From NCBI GenBank assembly GCA_019745415.1, contig JAIETF010000021.1, positions 1 through 32,996 of the forward strand: DNA of 32,996 bases, given 5' to 3'. Within the stretch, counting starts at the first letter, position 1; each line of letters starts with the position of its first letter. Made by a program: the position numbers and the translations under genes. This document shows positions 8,201 through 16,125 of this stretch, piece by piece. Origin of the DNA: Candidatus Obscuribacterales bacterium. GTDB taxonomy: Bacteria; Cyanobacteriota; Vampirovibrionia; Obscuribacterales; Obscuribacteraceae. Under the pieces are notes generated by a model. The model was not told the origin of the DNA. It did no database searches and worked only from the letters and a program-made list of their open reading frames with translations.

Positions 8201-8416
8201 GGCATACAGACCAACCAAGGTTTCCTGGGTCGATTCCCAGTATCTATTTGTATAGTCTTCGCTCACTGGCAATTTGATTGGTTGATCGGCTTTGATTGAA
8301 ACCGATTTTATCGTTGTACTAGGGGAACTGGTGCTTACACCCGAGGAGTTTCCATCTTTTGTGGTGCTCTCTTTCGGTGCGTTTTCTTTATTTTGAGCGG
8401 GTTGCACTGTTTGCAT
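5213..8416 (-). CDS. nrdJ: Adenosylcobalamin-dependent (class II) ribonucleotide reductase
   Basis: A 1067-residue single-chain class II ribonucleotide reductase. It makes deoxyribonucleotides from ribonucleotides with a cobalamin-generated thiyl radical, so it needs no oxygen and no small subunit. Visible marks are the finger-loop motif NPCGEQ (N-x-C-x-E), the GNCNLSSL strand, the phosphate-binding loop NNAPTGTLAQAL, and a C-terminal four-Cys-rich tail (CGKCGG ... CNVCQSCGYSKCG) that carries the redox-shuttling cysteines and a probable zinc ribbon. Length and order are typical of NrdJ. The ATG at 8416 has AGGA upstream. It is monocistronic here: a terminator follows and an 861-base gap precedes. 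I looked for a cobalamin riboswitch in the leader and did not find a convincing one. Dependence on B12 means the host must make or import cobalamin. Confidence 0.97.
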   Translation of the reverse strand: MQTVQPAQNKENAPKESTTKDGNSSGVSTSSPSTTIKSVSIKADQPIKLPVSEDYTNRYWESTQETLVGLYAKRDPITGQPVEGVNDIILRVATSVALAELKYVLTPAEIIDLDIHAALTHPKVAQWAQIFADNIGNQRFWANTPANINADPEVSLRVLQYWAHGKIANMKEEDIWMRSEELRHAVTQGKLAGLSEQEVAMGHLSAFLRGKGCLAACGVAFVIDSLEGIQEAARIEALAAKAAMGMGLNTSSLRPWASIISNGAAASGPDRFYEKTIAKAVEAVAQGGRRGGALIELRNSDHPDILFFIDKKKLIPPPTLAGVYQEVAKTNRQASGEDAMSYKKRLLKMAEQKFGELHTQYLERQNYLKNTNVTVLAMPGFMEAVVEKRFIPATFNKEQWTGPVYDPRKPVLDERTGMVKVNKLTKEPTYEEYSVDNKRFPEAIEAARKLTNAMVEITDKCVKVRGHFYAPEVFQRIVEGMRDSGEPGLAFYETINAANANNHAYDLNTCNPCGEQFLPAGPGHDGRTYMGNCNLSSLHAAHPEFWGPDGSYNMVAMRNVVKVQQRFMDNVSDVSWYPIPMQNMTARLERRNGGGFAGIAEFLSRLGAEFGSADGIHATEELFRQYNRASLEASMELAKERGVYPLWEGSRFHKKGLRVRNSCMTNNAPTGTLAQALQTSWGVDPHNGIVFSRKVRSRFVDFVAPGFKEMMVRYGAWPETEEAQNALMKKIRNNNKSCRGLTEVPEVVQKAFPIRVEVSPEAYIRHLAAIHDGADECPEVFNSVSNTCSIPLDFSEQAVHDSAVLAWKLGVKDITFYPDGSRLSQPVEKIAEQDYERSSDLLALLGHQERRNIQVDETIGQNYKVRVGSPDGGSTLHVSLNHEPSHPGELVEVYARMGKPGAVEAGLFEAVGRLASAFLQYAAEFGEDERSKAEMTIVRQLVNIQSGYPAFFKFSDSDKAVVIQSPCDGLAKAIQHYRKAHSKGKEDLAQAEEALNVGAVPRAAITNAEAQPVQMSLLENLHQAANPSAGISAGAGRQPACGKCGGESWLKIDGCNVCQSCGYSKCG

Positions 8417-8475
8417 CTCTTGGAGGTTCCTTTTCTAGTTTGATTGTGGACTTTGGGAGTGGCTTACTTTGGGGT

Positions 8476-8620
8476 GGTTTGTGGCTTTTGTAGGCAAGAC
8501 GAATTAGCACCGACAAACCCTCGGGGAAAGGCTTGACGACTGACTCGCTTCTGGTGTGAATCCGGTTGATGCAGAGCAAGTCCACAGACGCCAGCCTGTG
8601 AAGTCGGATTCGCTTTTTTT
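8476..8620 (+). ncRNA. Candidate small structured RNA ending in an intrinsic terminator
   Basis: On the plus strand a 7-bp stem GGTTTGT/ACAAACC is followed by a linker. A compound hairpin comes next: outer stem GTGAATCCG/CGGATTCGC and inner CACAG/CTGTG. Seven T residues follow. No plus-strand gene lies upstream that would need this terminator, because nrdJ runs the other way. The simplest reading is a small RNA starting near 8470, antisense to the nrdJ leader. It could instead be a chance structure in that leader. The GGTGTGAATCCGG segment resembles part of a cobalamin riboswitch, but the rest of that fold is missing. Confidence 0.35.
8556..8620 (+). terminator. Strong plus-strand intrinsic terminator without an upstream gene
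   Basis: Stem GTGAATCCG/CGGATTCGC (one G-T pair), inner stem CACAG/CTGTG at 8583-8600, then TTTTTTT at 8614-8620. Confidence 0.5.
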
Positions 8621-8950
8621 AATGAGAGGTATTAAACCTCTGCTCAAATTTCGATTGCGAATAATTTACTACCGATAGCGTCCGGCTTCAACTGCAAATT
8701 TGCAGAATAAAAGCTGTGCAAAACCTTAAAGCGACCATGGTGTCAGGGTTGTAGCCTTAGGTTAAATGTGGAGATGGGGGCCCGCACCGGTAGTGTACTA
8801 GACACCATATATAGTGTGGTCATACGTGGTGTCTCCCCTTGGCGTCTTGGGGAAGCCGCACCAATAGGCGGGTCTGATAATGTGCCACCTGGTTGTATAT
8901 GCATTGGATGATCGATTGAAGTGGCTGATATATAAACCTGGTTGTGGTGG

Positions 8951-8980
8951 CATAGGTGGTGCGCAATGTAACCACCTATG
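8951..8980. repeat. Perfect 10-bp inverted repeat
   Basis: CATAGGTGGT, a 10-base spacer, then ACCACCTATG. It could be a hairpin or a protein binding site. It lies about 300 bases upstream of the start at 9278. Confidence 0.6.
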
Positions 8981-9277
8981 GTTTATGACCTTGATTTAAA
9001 GCCGTTTTTGTATACCTAGCAGATTGAATGGATATGCGTCTGATAAAGTGAGAGTGGTATCACATTTGACGCCTATCATTATCAGAATGCTGTGCTTGAT
9101 TTCATCATCGATATAAAGAGGTCGATTCCAGAAATTGCCTTCTTGCTGCCCTGCTACTTGCAGACTTTCCAGTCTTTTTCACGTTGAAAGCCTTTTAATG
9201 ATTGCCCTGCCGGTTGGCTTTGGTTGGTTCCTTTATTTACTACAACAGATTGTTTCTTTTCCTTTGAGGGTTTTGAG

Positions 9278-9982
9278 ATGGGCGAATACGATTCGATGAG
9301 AGGCAGTCAATATGCTAATAGGAATGCCTATGCTCTAGGTGAGATGCAGCGGGAATCTGCTGGAGCCTTTTCCGGTGATAGAAGTGGTGGATTCATGGCA
9401 TCAAGCAGAATGCTCAGCGACGCTCAAAGCCGCGACTCGCTAAGAAGCCGCCAGGGGTGCGACTTTCAGAAAGATATGAATGGTAAGAGTATGGGTGAGC
9501 AACTCGATATTCTTCGCCAGTACCAGAAAGAGTCAAAGAGTGATTCGCAGCATCTGCCTAAGATTGATCTCAAAATGGATAAGGATGGGCGCGGTTATGA
9601 AGTTCAAGCCAAGCCTAATCCGGAAGAGAATTCAAACAAAGGTAATCGCAGCGAGACGATAATGAAGCATCGCGAGCACGAAGATGGCAGCACGGCTGAG
9701 CAGTCATGTAAAAATATGCCATTGCAGGAAAGACCAATGATGGCGACGCATTCCCCTCTGTCTTCTTCAGGCGACAGTGGTGCCGCTCTGCCTATGGAGT
9801 CTATGGAGCCTAAGGGCGCGGCCGGTACGTCGGATTCAACAATCTCAGGAGGCTCTTCCTACAATAATGACAATGTGGTAGCGCCTCCTTTGGCGGGAGA
9901 TGCTTCCGGCAATGCATGGGATAGTTCTGGCAAAGGAGGGGCAGGAGCAAATTCGGCTCCGCCTCATTCGAACCCTCAATAG
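9278..9982 (+). CDS. Unrecognised protein, tandem family member 1
   Basis: 234 residues, hydrophilic, no signal peptide or membrane segment. A core at residues 58-149 is almost the same as residues 44-135 of the next gene. Shared words include QKESK, DLKMD, DGRGYE, AKPNPEENSNKGNRSETI and EQSCKNMPL. Cys61 (RQGCDFQ) and Cys144 (EQSCKN) are the only cysteines and both are conserved, bracketing the core. Outside it, the N-terminus is Gly/Ser/Arg-rich and the C-terminus is a Gly/Ser/Pro/Asn-rich, probably disordered tail. I do not recognise the family and give no function. ATG 9278 was chosen over a start at 9224 because GAGG lies upstream and the neighbour also begins Met-Gly-Glu. Confidence 0.8.
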   Translation: MGEYDSMRGSQYANRNAYALGEMQRESAGAFSGDRSGGFMASSRMLSDAQSRDSLRSRQGCDFQKDMNGKSMGEQLDILRQYQKESKSDSQHLPKIDLKMDKDGRGYEVQAKPNPEENSNKGNRSETIMKHREHEDGSTAEQSCKNMPLQERPMMATHSPLSSSGDSGAALPMESMEPKGAAGTSDSTISGGSSYNNDNVVAPPLAGDASGNAWDSSGKGGAGANSAPPHSNPQ

Positions 9983-10070
9983 GTTTTCACGGGATTTTTA
10001 CGCTTAAGGGAGTCTAATGCTTTCATAGGCTGTTGGCCTTTCCCCCCGCTTTTCTTGAAGGACGTTAGCC

Positions 10071-10655
10071 ATGGGCGAAAATTTTTCCAAATCAGGTCCG
10101 ACTAACAGTGATTTTGGGATGCATATTCCTGAAATCACTATGAATCACTCTCTCAATCGCATGGTCGAAAAGGCTTTTGGTAACAACGGTCTAGATACTC
10201 GCCAGGGTTGTGAGTTTCAGCAGAGCATGAATGGCAAAACTGTTGGCGAGCAGCTGGACATCATTCGTGACTACCAGAAAGAGTCTAAGAATGATTCCAA
10301 ATTTTTGCCTCCGGTTGATCTAAAGATGGACCAAGACGGCAGAGGTTATGAATTAAAGGCTAAGCCCAATCCAGAAGAGAATTCAAACAAAGGCAATCGC
10401 AGCGAGACTATTGCTAAGTATCGAGAAGATCAAGACGGTAATGTATCGGAGCAGTCTTGTAAGAACATGCCGTTGAAACCGGAAAGTGAGAAGAAATCGA
10501 TGCAGATACCAAACGGACAGGGGTTTGGTAATTCTTTCAAAGAACCGAATTTCGACTTGCCTTCAGACGGGCAGGGTGGGGCCGCGAAATCTCCCTATGT
10601 CATCGTTCCTCCCATTCCTGAGTGGCATGGAAAAGGCTTTAACAAGTCTGAATAA
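10071..10655 (+). CDS. Unrecognised protein, tandem family member 2
   Basis: 194 residues, paralogue of the preceding gene, 88 bases downstream and probably co-transcribed. The core spans residues 44-135 and carries both invariant cysteines (Cys47 in RQGCEFQ, Cys130 in EQSCKN). The stretch AKPNPEENSNKGNRSETI is identical in both proteins, and the DNA under it is nearly identical with mostly third-position changes, which points to duplication under purifying selection. The ends differ: here a short Asn-rich N-terminus and a Pro-containing tail (SPYVIVPPIPEW). No signal peptide or membrane segment. AAGGA lies 11 bases before the ATG. It converges on the kinase gene with 53 bases between stops and no clear terminator. 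Function unknown. Confidence 0.8.
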   Translation: MGENFSKSGPTNSDFGMHIPEITMNHSLNRMVEKAFGNNGLDTRQGCEFQQSMNGKTVGEQLDIIRDYQKESKNDSKFLPPVDLKMDQDGRGYELKAKPNPEENSNKGNRSETIAKYREDQDGNVSEQSCKNMPLKPESEKKSMQIPNGQGFGNSFKEPNFDLPSDGQGGAAKSPYVIVPPIPEWHGKGFNKSE

Positions 10656-10708
10656 AGAGTTTCGAAGCTAAGAAGCCTTTCCAAAACCAAAGTCTCTCAA
10701 AATGCACC

Positions 10709-13279
10709 TTAAGAGCCCTTCTGAATGTTTTTCAGAACTGTCTCTACAACTGTTCTGTTTGGCAGATTGGGCTGCCTGAGCATTTCTTCCAAGGTGGGGA
10801 TGGCTTTTCTCGCTATCTTGGGTTCCATAAGTTCAAGTGCGTGTAAGGCTTCTTGTGTGTCATGCTGAGTAAAGAGGCGTTTCTCATTTTTAAGCGTGCT
10901 GATGACGATATCTATGCCTTCCGGTACTTTCTCGGCTCCTATTCCCAGTAGCCTACGGCGGGCAGAATGGTCTGTTTCAGCAGCTTTGGCTAGTGCTTGC
11001 AAGACCGAGGGATCTTTCTTTGAGAGGGTGTCGATATATTGCAAAGCTGTATAGTAACCGGGCGAGTTTGGGGTTTCTAGACCTTTCAATATGTAGTTTT
11101 TGCCTTCGGCGTGAAAGGGCGTTTGCACAATTAGCAGGCTGATAGCCGTTTGCTTTACTGAAGAAACTTCATCACTAGTTAGTCTTTGAGCCAGATTGAT
11201 GGCTTCTTGTGGAAGTTTGTTGCTGGCTTTTGAGATGGCTCGCAAGCAGTTCTCCCTGATTTCTTCGTCGCTTGTGCTTTCAATTTTCTTGCTTAGATAG
11301 CCGACTGGTCGGGCATATCCTTCCTCTGATGCTTCACGAATAGTATCGCCAAGAGAGGTTATTGCTAGTTTGACAATGCTGTTGTCGCTATTCTTGAGCA
11401 AAATTTCGCCCAATTTATCAATGTTTGGTGCATTGGAAACGGTGCGTGCTGTGGCGAGTTTGAGTAATGCTTCCATGTCATCGCTGTCTGGCTGAGCTGA
11501 AATTAGCTTGAAGAGCTTGTTCTGGTTGGTGGAGCTTAACTGAAGGGGTCCATTGCCCGTAGAAAAATGGGCGGAGCGGCTTCTACCCACTAGTTCTTCA
11601 AGCAGTACTAGTCGATTTCTGATGGAAGCCTGGTTCTTTATCATGTCGTCAATTAGATAGTCGATTGCACTTTCGCCCATCGGACCGATTGCGCCAGCGC
11701 AAACTTTGGCATACTCGGGGTGTTCGTCGCAAAGTCGCATAATGGGTGCGACGGCGGGTTTGCCGATTGCTCTTAAAACATCAACCGCTTCAAATCTAAT
11801 CTGTCCCTCGCTCTTTATAGCTGCTAGTGAAGCTGGAATTGCTTTCTCTCCCATCGAAACAAGTTTGGCTTTGGTCGCTTCTTTTTCAGCCACCAGGCCT
11901 TTCGCTAAATTGTTTTGTAACTGTGCATCGCTGAGAGTGTTCATCACCAGGTCGTATCTTTTCAGTAATTGTCTGATTCTTTCGTAGCATTCTTCGGGGC
12001 TTGGATTAACCAAGGGAGGGAAAGTGGAGGCGCCCTGCAAAGCTTCTGCCGTCTTTAGCATGCTCTCGGTGGCTTCAATTGGACTGGCATTTTGCAGTGG
12101 TGAGCTGAAGTGGTTTAGAAAGGCATAGGCGGCGCCGGCCATGGCTAATGTCAGAGCTAGAGCCGTTATTGCTAATGTCTTTTGGGGCGATGGTTTGCCC
12201 TGCTTGACCTTGGCTGTTGTCTCTGTAAGTTTGCCCTTACTAATAATCAGTTTTAGGTCGGAAATAGATTCTTGTGCACTTTGATAGCGATTTTCCGGTT
12301 TCTTTTGCAAGAGTTTGGTCAGGAACGTTTCAATTTGCTTTAGCTCTTCCCTGGCTTCGAGGCTCGGTGCTTCGCTAAGCAACTCTGAAAGCTTGGGTAT
12401 TTCAGCCATCTGATGCTTGCTCATCACTGCTAGCAGGCTATTTCCCGTGTAAGGCGGTTTGCCGGTGAGGCATTCAAATAAAGCACAGCCGAAGGAGTAA
12501 AGATCGCTGCGGGCATCAACGGTTTCGCCTAGGCACTGTTCCGGGCTCATGTAGAAAGGGCTACCGAATATCTCACCAGTGGCTGTCAGGCTCAGGTCGG
12601 CGCCTTCGGCCTGGGTCAGCTTTGCTAGTCCGAAATCTAAAATCTTGGCTGTGAAGATTCCGCTATTTGGCTCGCCGATGACTACTATATTGGCCGGCTT
12701 AAGGTCTCGGTGAATAATGCCACTAGCGTGGGCAAATTTCAGGCCTTCCAGAACCTGCAAGTAGATGCCGAGCAAGCTTTGCCGGCTCAGTTGCCGTCCT
12801 TCTCTGATGTATTGGTCGAGGCTCATACCGTCTACAAAGTCCATGGCATAAAACGGCATGGTCTTGTCGTGCACACCTAGATCGGTAACTCTCACCAAGT
12901 TGGGGTGTTCCAGCTTGGCTACGGCTCTAGCTTCTGTTTGAAATCTTAGCCAGGCCTTTTCAGTGACCTGATTGGCGGGCAAAATCTTGAGAGCGCATTG
13001 TTTATGCAAGGTCAAGTGTTCTGCAAGGTAGACCTGACCCATGCCCCCTTTACCGATCAGTTTGATCACCCTATAGGTGTCGGCAATTATGGTGTCGGCT
13101 GCAATTTCAATCTCGTTTTTGAAGGCTGTCTGCGAGTTGAAAGTGTAAGTACCCGTGCCTGTGCTTAATATTGTTCTTTCTGTCGAGTCGATTTCTTCCG
13201 AAACTCTCAGTTCGGGGGACAGAATTAGCTCAGATGTCTCTGTCTCTTTCGATAATTGAGGCTTTTCTTGGTCGGACAA
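10709..13279 (-). CDS. Membrane Ser/Thr protein kinase with C-terminal HEAT-like repeats
   Basis: An 856-residue PknB-type kinase. After an acidic N-terminal 65 residues comes a kinase domain of about residues 70-345: Gly-loop GKGGMG (76-81), catalytic Lys98 in CALKIL, HRDLKPAN (His190-Asp192) and DFG (215-217), all key residues intact. A juxtamembrane region leads to one membrane segment at about 368-388. The remaining 450 residues are helical repeats of HEAT/armadillo type (for example FEAVDVLRAIGKPAVAPIM), expected outside the membrane as a sensor or binding platform. The start is a TTG at 13279 with AGAGGA upstream; the next Met lies inside the kinase domain, so TTG is well supported. It lies 26 bases after the serpin gene and is probably co-transcribed with it. 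Confidence 0.93.
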   Translation of the reverse strand: MSDQEKPQLSKETETSELILSPELRVSEEIDSTERTILSTGTGTYTFNSQTAFKNEIEIAADTIIADTYRVIKLIGKGGMGQVYLAEHLTLHKQCALKILPANQVTEKAWLRFQTEARAVAKLEHPNLVRVTDLGVHDKTMPFYAMDFVDGMSLDQYIREGRQLSRQSLLGIYLQVLEGLKFAHASGIIHRDLKPANIVVIGEPNSGIFTAKILDFGLAKLTQAEGADLSLTATGEIFGSPFYMSPEQCLGETVDARSDLYSFGCALFECLTGKPPYTGNSLLAVMSKHQMAEIPKLSELLSEAPSLEAREELKQIETFLTKLLQKKPENRYQSAQESISDLKLIISKGKLTETTAKVKQGKPSPQKTLAITALALTLAMAGAAYAFLNHFSSPLQNASPIEATESMLKTAEALQGASTFPPLVNPSPEECYERIRQLLKRYDLVMNTLSDAQLQNNLAKGLVAEKEATKAKLVSMGEKAIPASLAAIKSEGQIRFEAVDVLRAIGKPAVAPIMRLCDEHPEYAKVCAGAIGPMGESAIDYLIDDMIKNQASIRNRLVLLEELVGRSRSAHFSTGNGPLQLSSTNQNKLFKLISAQPDSDDMEALLKLATARTVSNAPNIDKLGEILLKNSDNSIVKLAITSLGDTIREASEEGYARPVGYLSKKIESTSDEEIRENCLRAISKASNKLPQEAINLAQRLTSDEVSSVKQTAISLLIVQTPFHAEGKNYILKGLETPNSPGYYTALQYIDTLSKKDPSVLQALAKAAETDHSARRRLLGIGAEKVPEGIDIVISTLKNEKRLFTQHDTQEALHALELMEPKIARKAIPTLEEMLRQPNLPNRTVVETVLKNIQKGS

Positions 13280-13305
13280 TAGACTTTCCTCTCAAGGCAG
13301 AGTGT

Positions 13306-14499
13306 TTACTTCGGTTTGACCACGTGTCCAGCAAATAAAACTGCACCTGTTTTCCAATCTCTTAGGGCAATAAAGAAGGGTCGATTGACCTTCATTTCGA
13401 AGGGCGGATGGGTGGGCATCATAGCCGTGGCTACGCTCATCTCAACGGCGGTAACCGCCGCCGCTTCGGTTCCTTCCTCATTTACTTCCATAAAGGTCTT
13501 GTGCAAGACCTTACTGATATAGACATTCGCCTTCAGATTGACCATTTTTTTGAAGTCGGCTTTTTCTGGGTCAAAGGCAATGCCCATACCCATTTTTGTT
13601 AGTGGATCATTGAGAAGCATTTTGTCTTCAATTTTGAATTTGGGAAGGCTGAGAGAGCCCTCGCGTTTTCTGAACGCTTGAGTGAAGCTTTCAAATTTCT
13701 TCTGGTCAAGACTTTTCTCGAAACTTTGGAGTGTTTTGTCTTTAGCCGGTAAGAAGATAAGCAAGCTGAGGCGCTTGTCGTTATAGGGCAGCATCAGAGC
13801 CTGAAACTCGGGGGTTTCGAAGTATTGAAAATCATCGCTATGCATGTGCATTGTCGGTACTTTCTCAGCTTTATCAGGGCCGAAAAAGGTTTCCGAGTTG
13901 GTTTGCTTCTTGTCGAAGGGCTCGCTCCAGAGCCCCTTAAAATAAACAGCATTGACCAGATACAAGATGGCGTCTTGACCTATCGAATCGAGAATGCTTG
14001 TGATTTTTCCGTGGGTTTGAGTTGCTACCCAGCCGTTGATAGTCTTAAGTGTCGCCTCGGCGTTGGCAAAGTCGAGGCTGTTCAGTTCGGCTTGAAAGTT
14101 TTCTTTGGTTGTCTTTAGAAAGTCTGGGCGAAAGGCGATATTTTTGTCGCCAAACAGAGCGTTTGCTATTTCTAATTTGGTTTTAGAACCAGGGTTGCGG
14201 AGCGCCTCTAGTCTGGCTTTTGTCTGCGCAGCTGCTTCTTGTTTATTGCTTATGCCAAGAGTCTTGCCCATGGCTTTTTCAGTTTCGCCGTCGGCACCGG
14301 TGTAAGTCATTGTCAGTGCGGTGCAAGCACTAAGCGGAGAAACAAGCACATTCTCGTTGGCTTTTTTGGCAGCAACAGCTTTAAATAAGTCGATGGCAAA
14401 AGGGGAAGAATCGGGCGTGCCGGGCTGAGAGCCGAGGCAGTCTGTGCCGGCAAATGCAGCCAGAGCCGCCAGAGTAAAGGCTTTTTTCCACTTGTGCAT
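13306..14499 (-). CDS. Secreted serpin (serine protease inhibitor)
   Basis: 397 residues with a Sec signal peptide ending near AFAG, then a full serpin fold (VNAVYFKGLWSEPFD, MHMHSDDFQYFE, VNRPFFIALRDWKTGAVLF). The hinge EEGTEAAAVTA (about residues 341-351) has the small residues needed for insertion of the reactive loop, so it should be inhibitory. The loop continues VEMSVATAMMP. Counting from the hinge puts P1 near the Ala/Thr pair, which would suggest elastase- or subtilisin-like targets, but that position is only approximate. AAGAGGAG precedes the ATG at 14499. Serpins trap proteases by suicide inhibition; an exported one would act in the envelope or outside. The kinase gene follows after 26 bases. 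Confidence 0.95.
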   Translation of the reverse strand: MHKWKKAFTLAALAAFAGTDCLGSQPGTPDSSPFAIDLFKAVAAKKANENVLVSPLSACTALTMTYTGADGETEKAMGKTLGISNKQEAAAQTKARLEALRNPGSKTKLEIANALFGDKNIAFRPDFLKTTKENFQAELNSLDFANAEATLKTINGWVATQTHGKITSILDSIGQDAILYLVNAVYFKGLWSEPFDKKQTNSETFFGPDKAEKVPTMHMHSDDFQYFETPEFQALMLPYNDKRLSLLIFLPAKDKTLQSFEKSLDQKKFESFTQAFRKREGSLSLPKFKIEDKMLLNDPLTKMGMGIAFDPEKADFKKMVNLKANVYISKVLHKTFMEVNEEGTEAAAVTAVEMSVATAMMPTHPPFEMKVNRPFFIALRDWKTGAVLFAGHVVKPK

Positions 14500-14568
14500 T
14501 ATCGCTCCTCTTCTCTCCGCTTTGAAGATTTATACCCTGTTAGTGCAACCTATCCTTGCTCTTGGGCC

Positions 14569-15387
14569 TTAAAAACATTGCAGCATCATGCTTATCTCTT
14601 GGGGATGTTCGTCGCAAATAGAAAGATAAATGCAGCCGGCATCGCCAAACATTAAGTCTAGTCCTTTCTCTGAACCGATTTGCACTAGTTGTCTCATCCA
14701 ATTTTGGCAGTGCTTGCATTTTAGGTCAGGCGGGAAGGCTTGGATCCATTGCGAATAGCCACCAATTATGGTGCCAAAATTATCTGAAGCTGCGGTGCTT
14801 TCCTCAATAAACTTGTAGTAAATATCTGAAAAATCTTCTGTGCCATTCTCTTCTACTTCAGCTTGAAATGATTTGAATTCAGGCACCAAGCCGTCAGCCA
14901 GCTCGTCTAACTCATCAAGTTGTGGATAACAGGTGAAACTCTTTAGTTCTACTATTGAAGTTTTTGATGTATGAAAACTATGCTTTTTTTGAAAGAGTTT
15001 CTTGAGAAATCCAGATTGCTGGGGCTCCGGTTTTTCTATGCTTACGGCTCTGGCAAAATGAGCTTCAGGATAGTTGCGCACTGTCCAGCCGGGATGGGGG
15101 GCATCCCAGGGAAAGCATTCAAAACAGTAGAAGAAGGTCAAGAGACCGAAAAGACTGGGCAGTTGCGCTTCTTTTGCTTGCCGCAGGTCTAGCTGGCAAA
15201 TAAAAGATTCTGGGTTCGAACATTTGCTGCAGATCGGCCACTGGTCACCAGCTTCGAAATATGGCGCACCGCCGAACTTTGACGCAGCCGCTTCTGCTTG
15301 ATAGTCAATAAGAGTTTTAGTAGGCAAAACTTGATAGGCAGGGCGACCTATTTTTTGCATTAAGCTCGCTAGTTTTTGCTTGGGCAT
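14569..15387 (-). CDS. DUF1963 (YwqG-like) protein with Cys pairs
   Basis: 272 residues, cytoplasmic by appearance. The pattern SKFGGAPYFEAGDQWPICSKC, then FICQLDLRQA and LPSLFGLLTFFYCF, matches the DUF1963/YwqG layout (an FGG-P loop, WP-C-C, QLDL, LP-GLL-FFY). Two CxxC pairs (near residue 55 and KCKHC near 230) suggest a bound metal; that is inference. Members of this family have no firm biochemical role. The ATG at 15387 has only a weak AGCAGG upstream. It lies 69 bases upstream of the serpin gene start on the same strand and 29 bases after the secreted-protein gene. Confidence 0.75.
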   Translation of the reverse strand: MPKQKLASLMQKIGRPAYQVLPTKTLIDYQAEAAASKFGGAPYFEAGDQWPICSKCSNPESFICQLDLRQAKEAQLPSLFGLLTFFYCFECFPWDAPHPGWTVRNYPEAHFARAVSIEKPEPQQSGFLKKLFQKKHSFHTSKTSIVELKSFTCYPQLDELDELADGLVPEFKSFQAEVEENGTEDFSDIYYKFIEESTAASDNFGTIIGGYSQWIQAFPPDLKCKHCQNWMRQLVQIGSEKGLDLMFGDAGCIYLSICDEHPQEISMMLQCF

Positions 15388-15416
15388 GCCTGCTAGTTTA
15401 CTACTATTACAGTTTA

Positions 15417-16007
15417 CTATTTTTGCAATAACTGTTGTCTTAGCTTGCCTGTTACTGCAGTTGTAGTGTGCCCGTCAGAAAAAGAAGCGCCGCCGCCTGT
15501 ATACTCCGGATAGGCCGCGGGAGCGTACTGAGAAGGGCTGCTATGTTTTATCGTGGTGCTGTTTTTACTCATGAGTGGGCGGGCAGTGCTTTGTTGATTA
15601 GCAGGCGCTTTTAAGACATCAGCTGATGCCAGTCCGCCTTGTCTGACAGGAGTTAGATTTTGATTAGCAAGCAAACCTTTTGCTGGAATATTGCTTGTGA
15701 AATTTGCCTGGGGCAGGCTGTTTCTTTCCGGGCTAAGAGTGATGGTGCTCCCTGGTTTGCCGCTTGGCAGAGGTGGAATGGCAATGAGAATATTGTTTTC
15801 TTGGTTGATTTGTCTGCGATGGTCGCTCACTCGCGGGTTTTCGTCTAAGATCATAATGTGCCGCGGTGCTTTATAGAATTGCACCTGCTCAAGAGTGTCT
15901 TTCTTGACTTTGACAAAACCTTGGGCTGAAGCCGCGTTTTGACTGAATAGGCAGGCTGCAATACTGGTCGTTAGAGAAAGAACGGAGAAGAGCTGAAGCT
16001 TTTGCAT
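15417..16007 (-). CDS. Secreted hypothetical protein
   Basis: 196 residues. A clear signal peptide (MQKLQLFSVLSLTTSIAAC ... AASA) is followed by a low-complexity Pro/Gln/Ser/Asn-rich chain with no recognisable domain, so probably an extended surface or periplasmic protein. ATG 16007 has GAGG 8 bases upstream and directly starts the signal peptide, so it is preferred over the in-frame start at 16025. Function unknown. Confidence 0.75.
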   Translation of the reverse strand: MQKLQLFSVLSLTTSIAACLFSQNAASAQGFVKVKKDTLEQVQFYKAPRHIMILDENPRVSDHRRQINQENNILIAIPPLPSGKPGSTITLSPERNSLPQANFTSNIPAKGLLANQNLTPVRQGGLASADVLKAPANQQSTARPLMSKNSTTIKHSSPSQYAPAAYPEYTGGGASFSDGHTTTAVTGKLRQQLLQK

Positions 16008-16125
16008 AGCTTGACCTCGCAGCAAATGAAAGATGCCGCTATGTTAGATTGAGCAAAGCCGAAAAGAACCGGGTTTAGGGGGCATAACGAGCTAGTGTTT
16101 TCCCTGAAGTTTTACGCCCTTCTCT

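Larger units (their letters stand above)
8417..9277. other. Long structured intergenic region between nrdJ and the tandem family
   Basis: 861 bases with no supported gene, the largest gap in the window, between divergent genes. It is unusually rich in inverted repeats: GGTTTGT/ACAAACC (8476-8482 with 8513-8519), a long hairpin with T7 (8556-8620), AGAGGT/ACCTCT (8625-8641), palindrome CTGCAAATTTGCAG (8692-8705), AGACACCA/TGGTGTCT (8800-8834), GCCACC/GGTGGC enclosing the direct repeat ACCTGGTTGT (about 8884-8951), and CATAGGTGGT/ACCACCTATG (8951-8980). It must hold the promoters of nrdJ and of the gene at 9278. Whether it encodes RNA is open. Confidence 0.6.

Noticed and set aside
8388..8585. 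65-codon minus-strand frame overlapping the nrdJ start
   Set aside because: Basic, low-information sequence over the leader structure; no ribosome binding site and no known upstream peptide for nrdJ.
8540..8610. Cobalamin riboswitch for nrdJ
   Set aside because: GGTGTGAATCCGG recalls the core, but it is on the strand opposite nrdJ and the GGGAA, GCCACTG-like and B12-box parts are not in order.
8417..9277. Replication origin
   Set aside because: Many inverted repeats, but no cluster of DnaA boxes (TTATnCACA) could be seen and no dnaA or dnaN gene is near.
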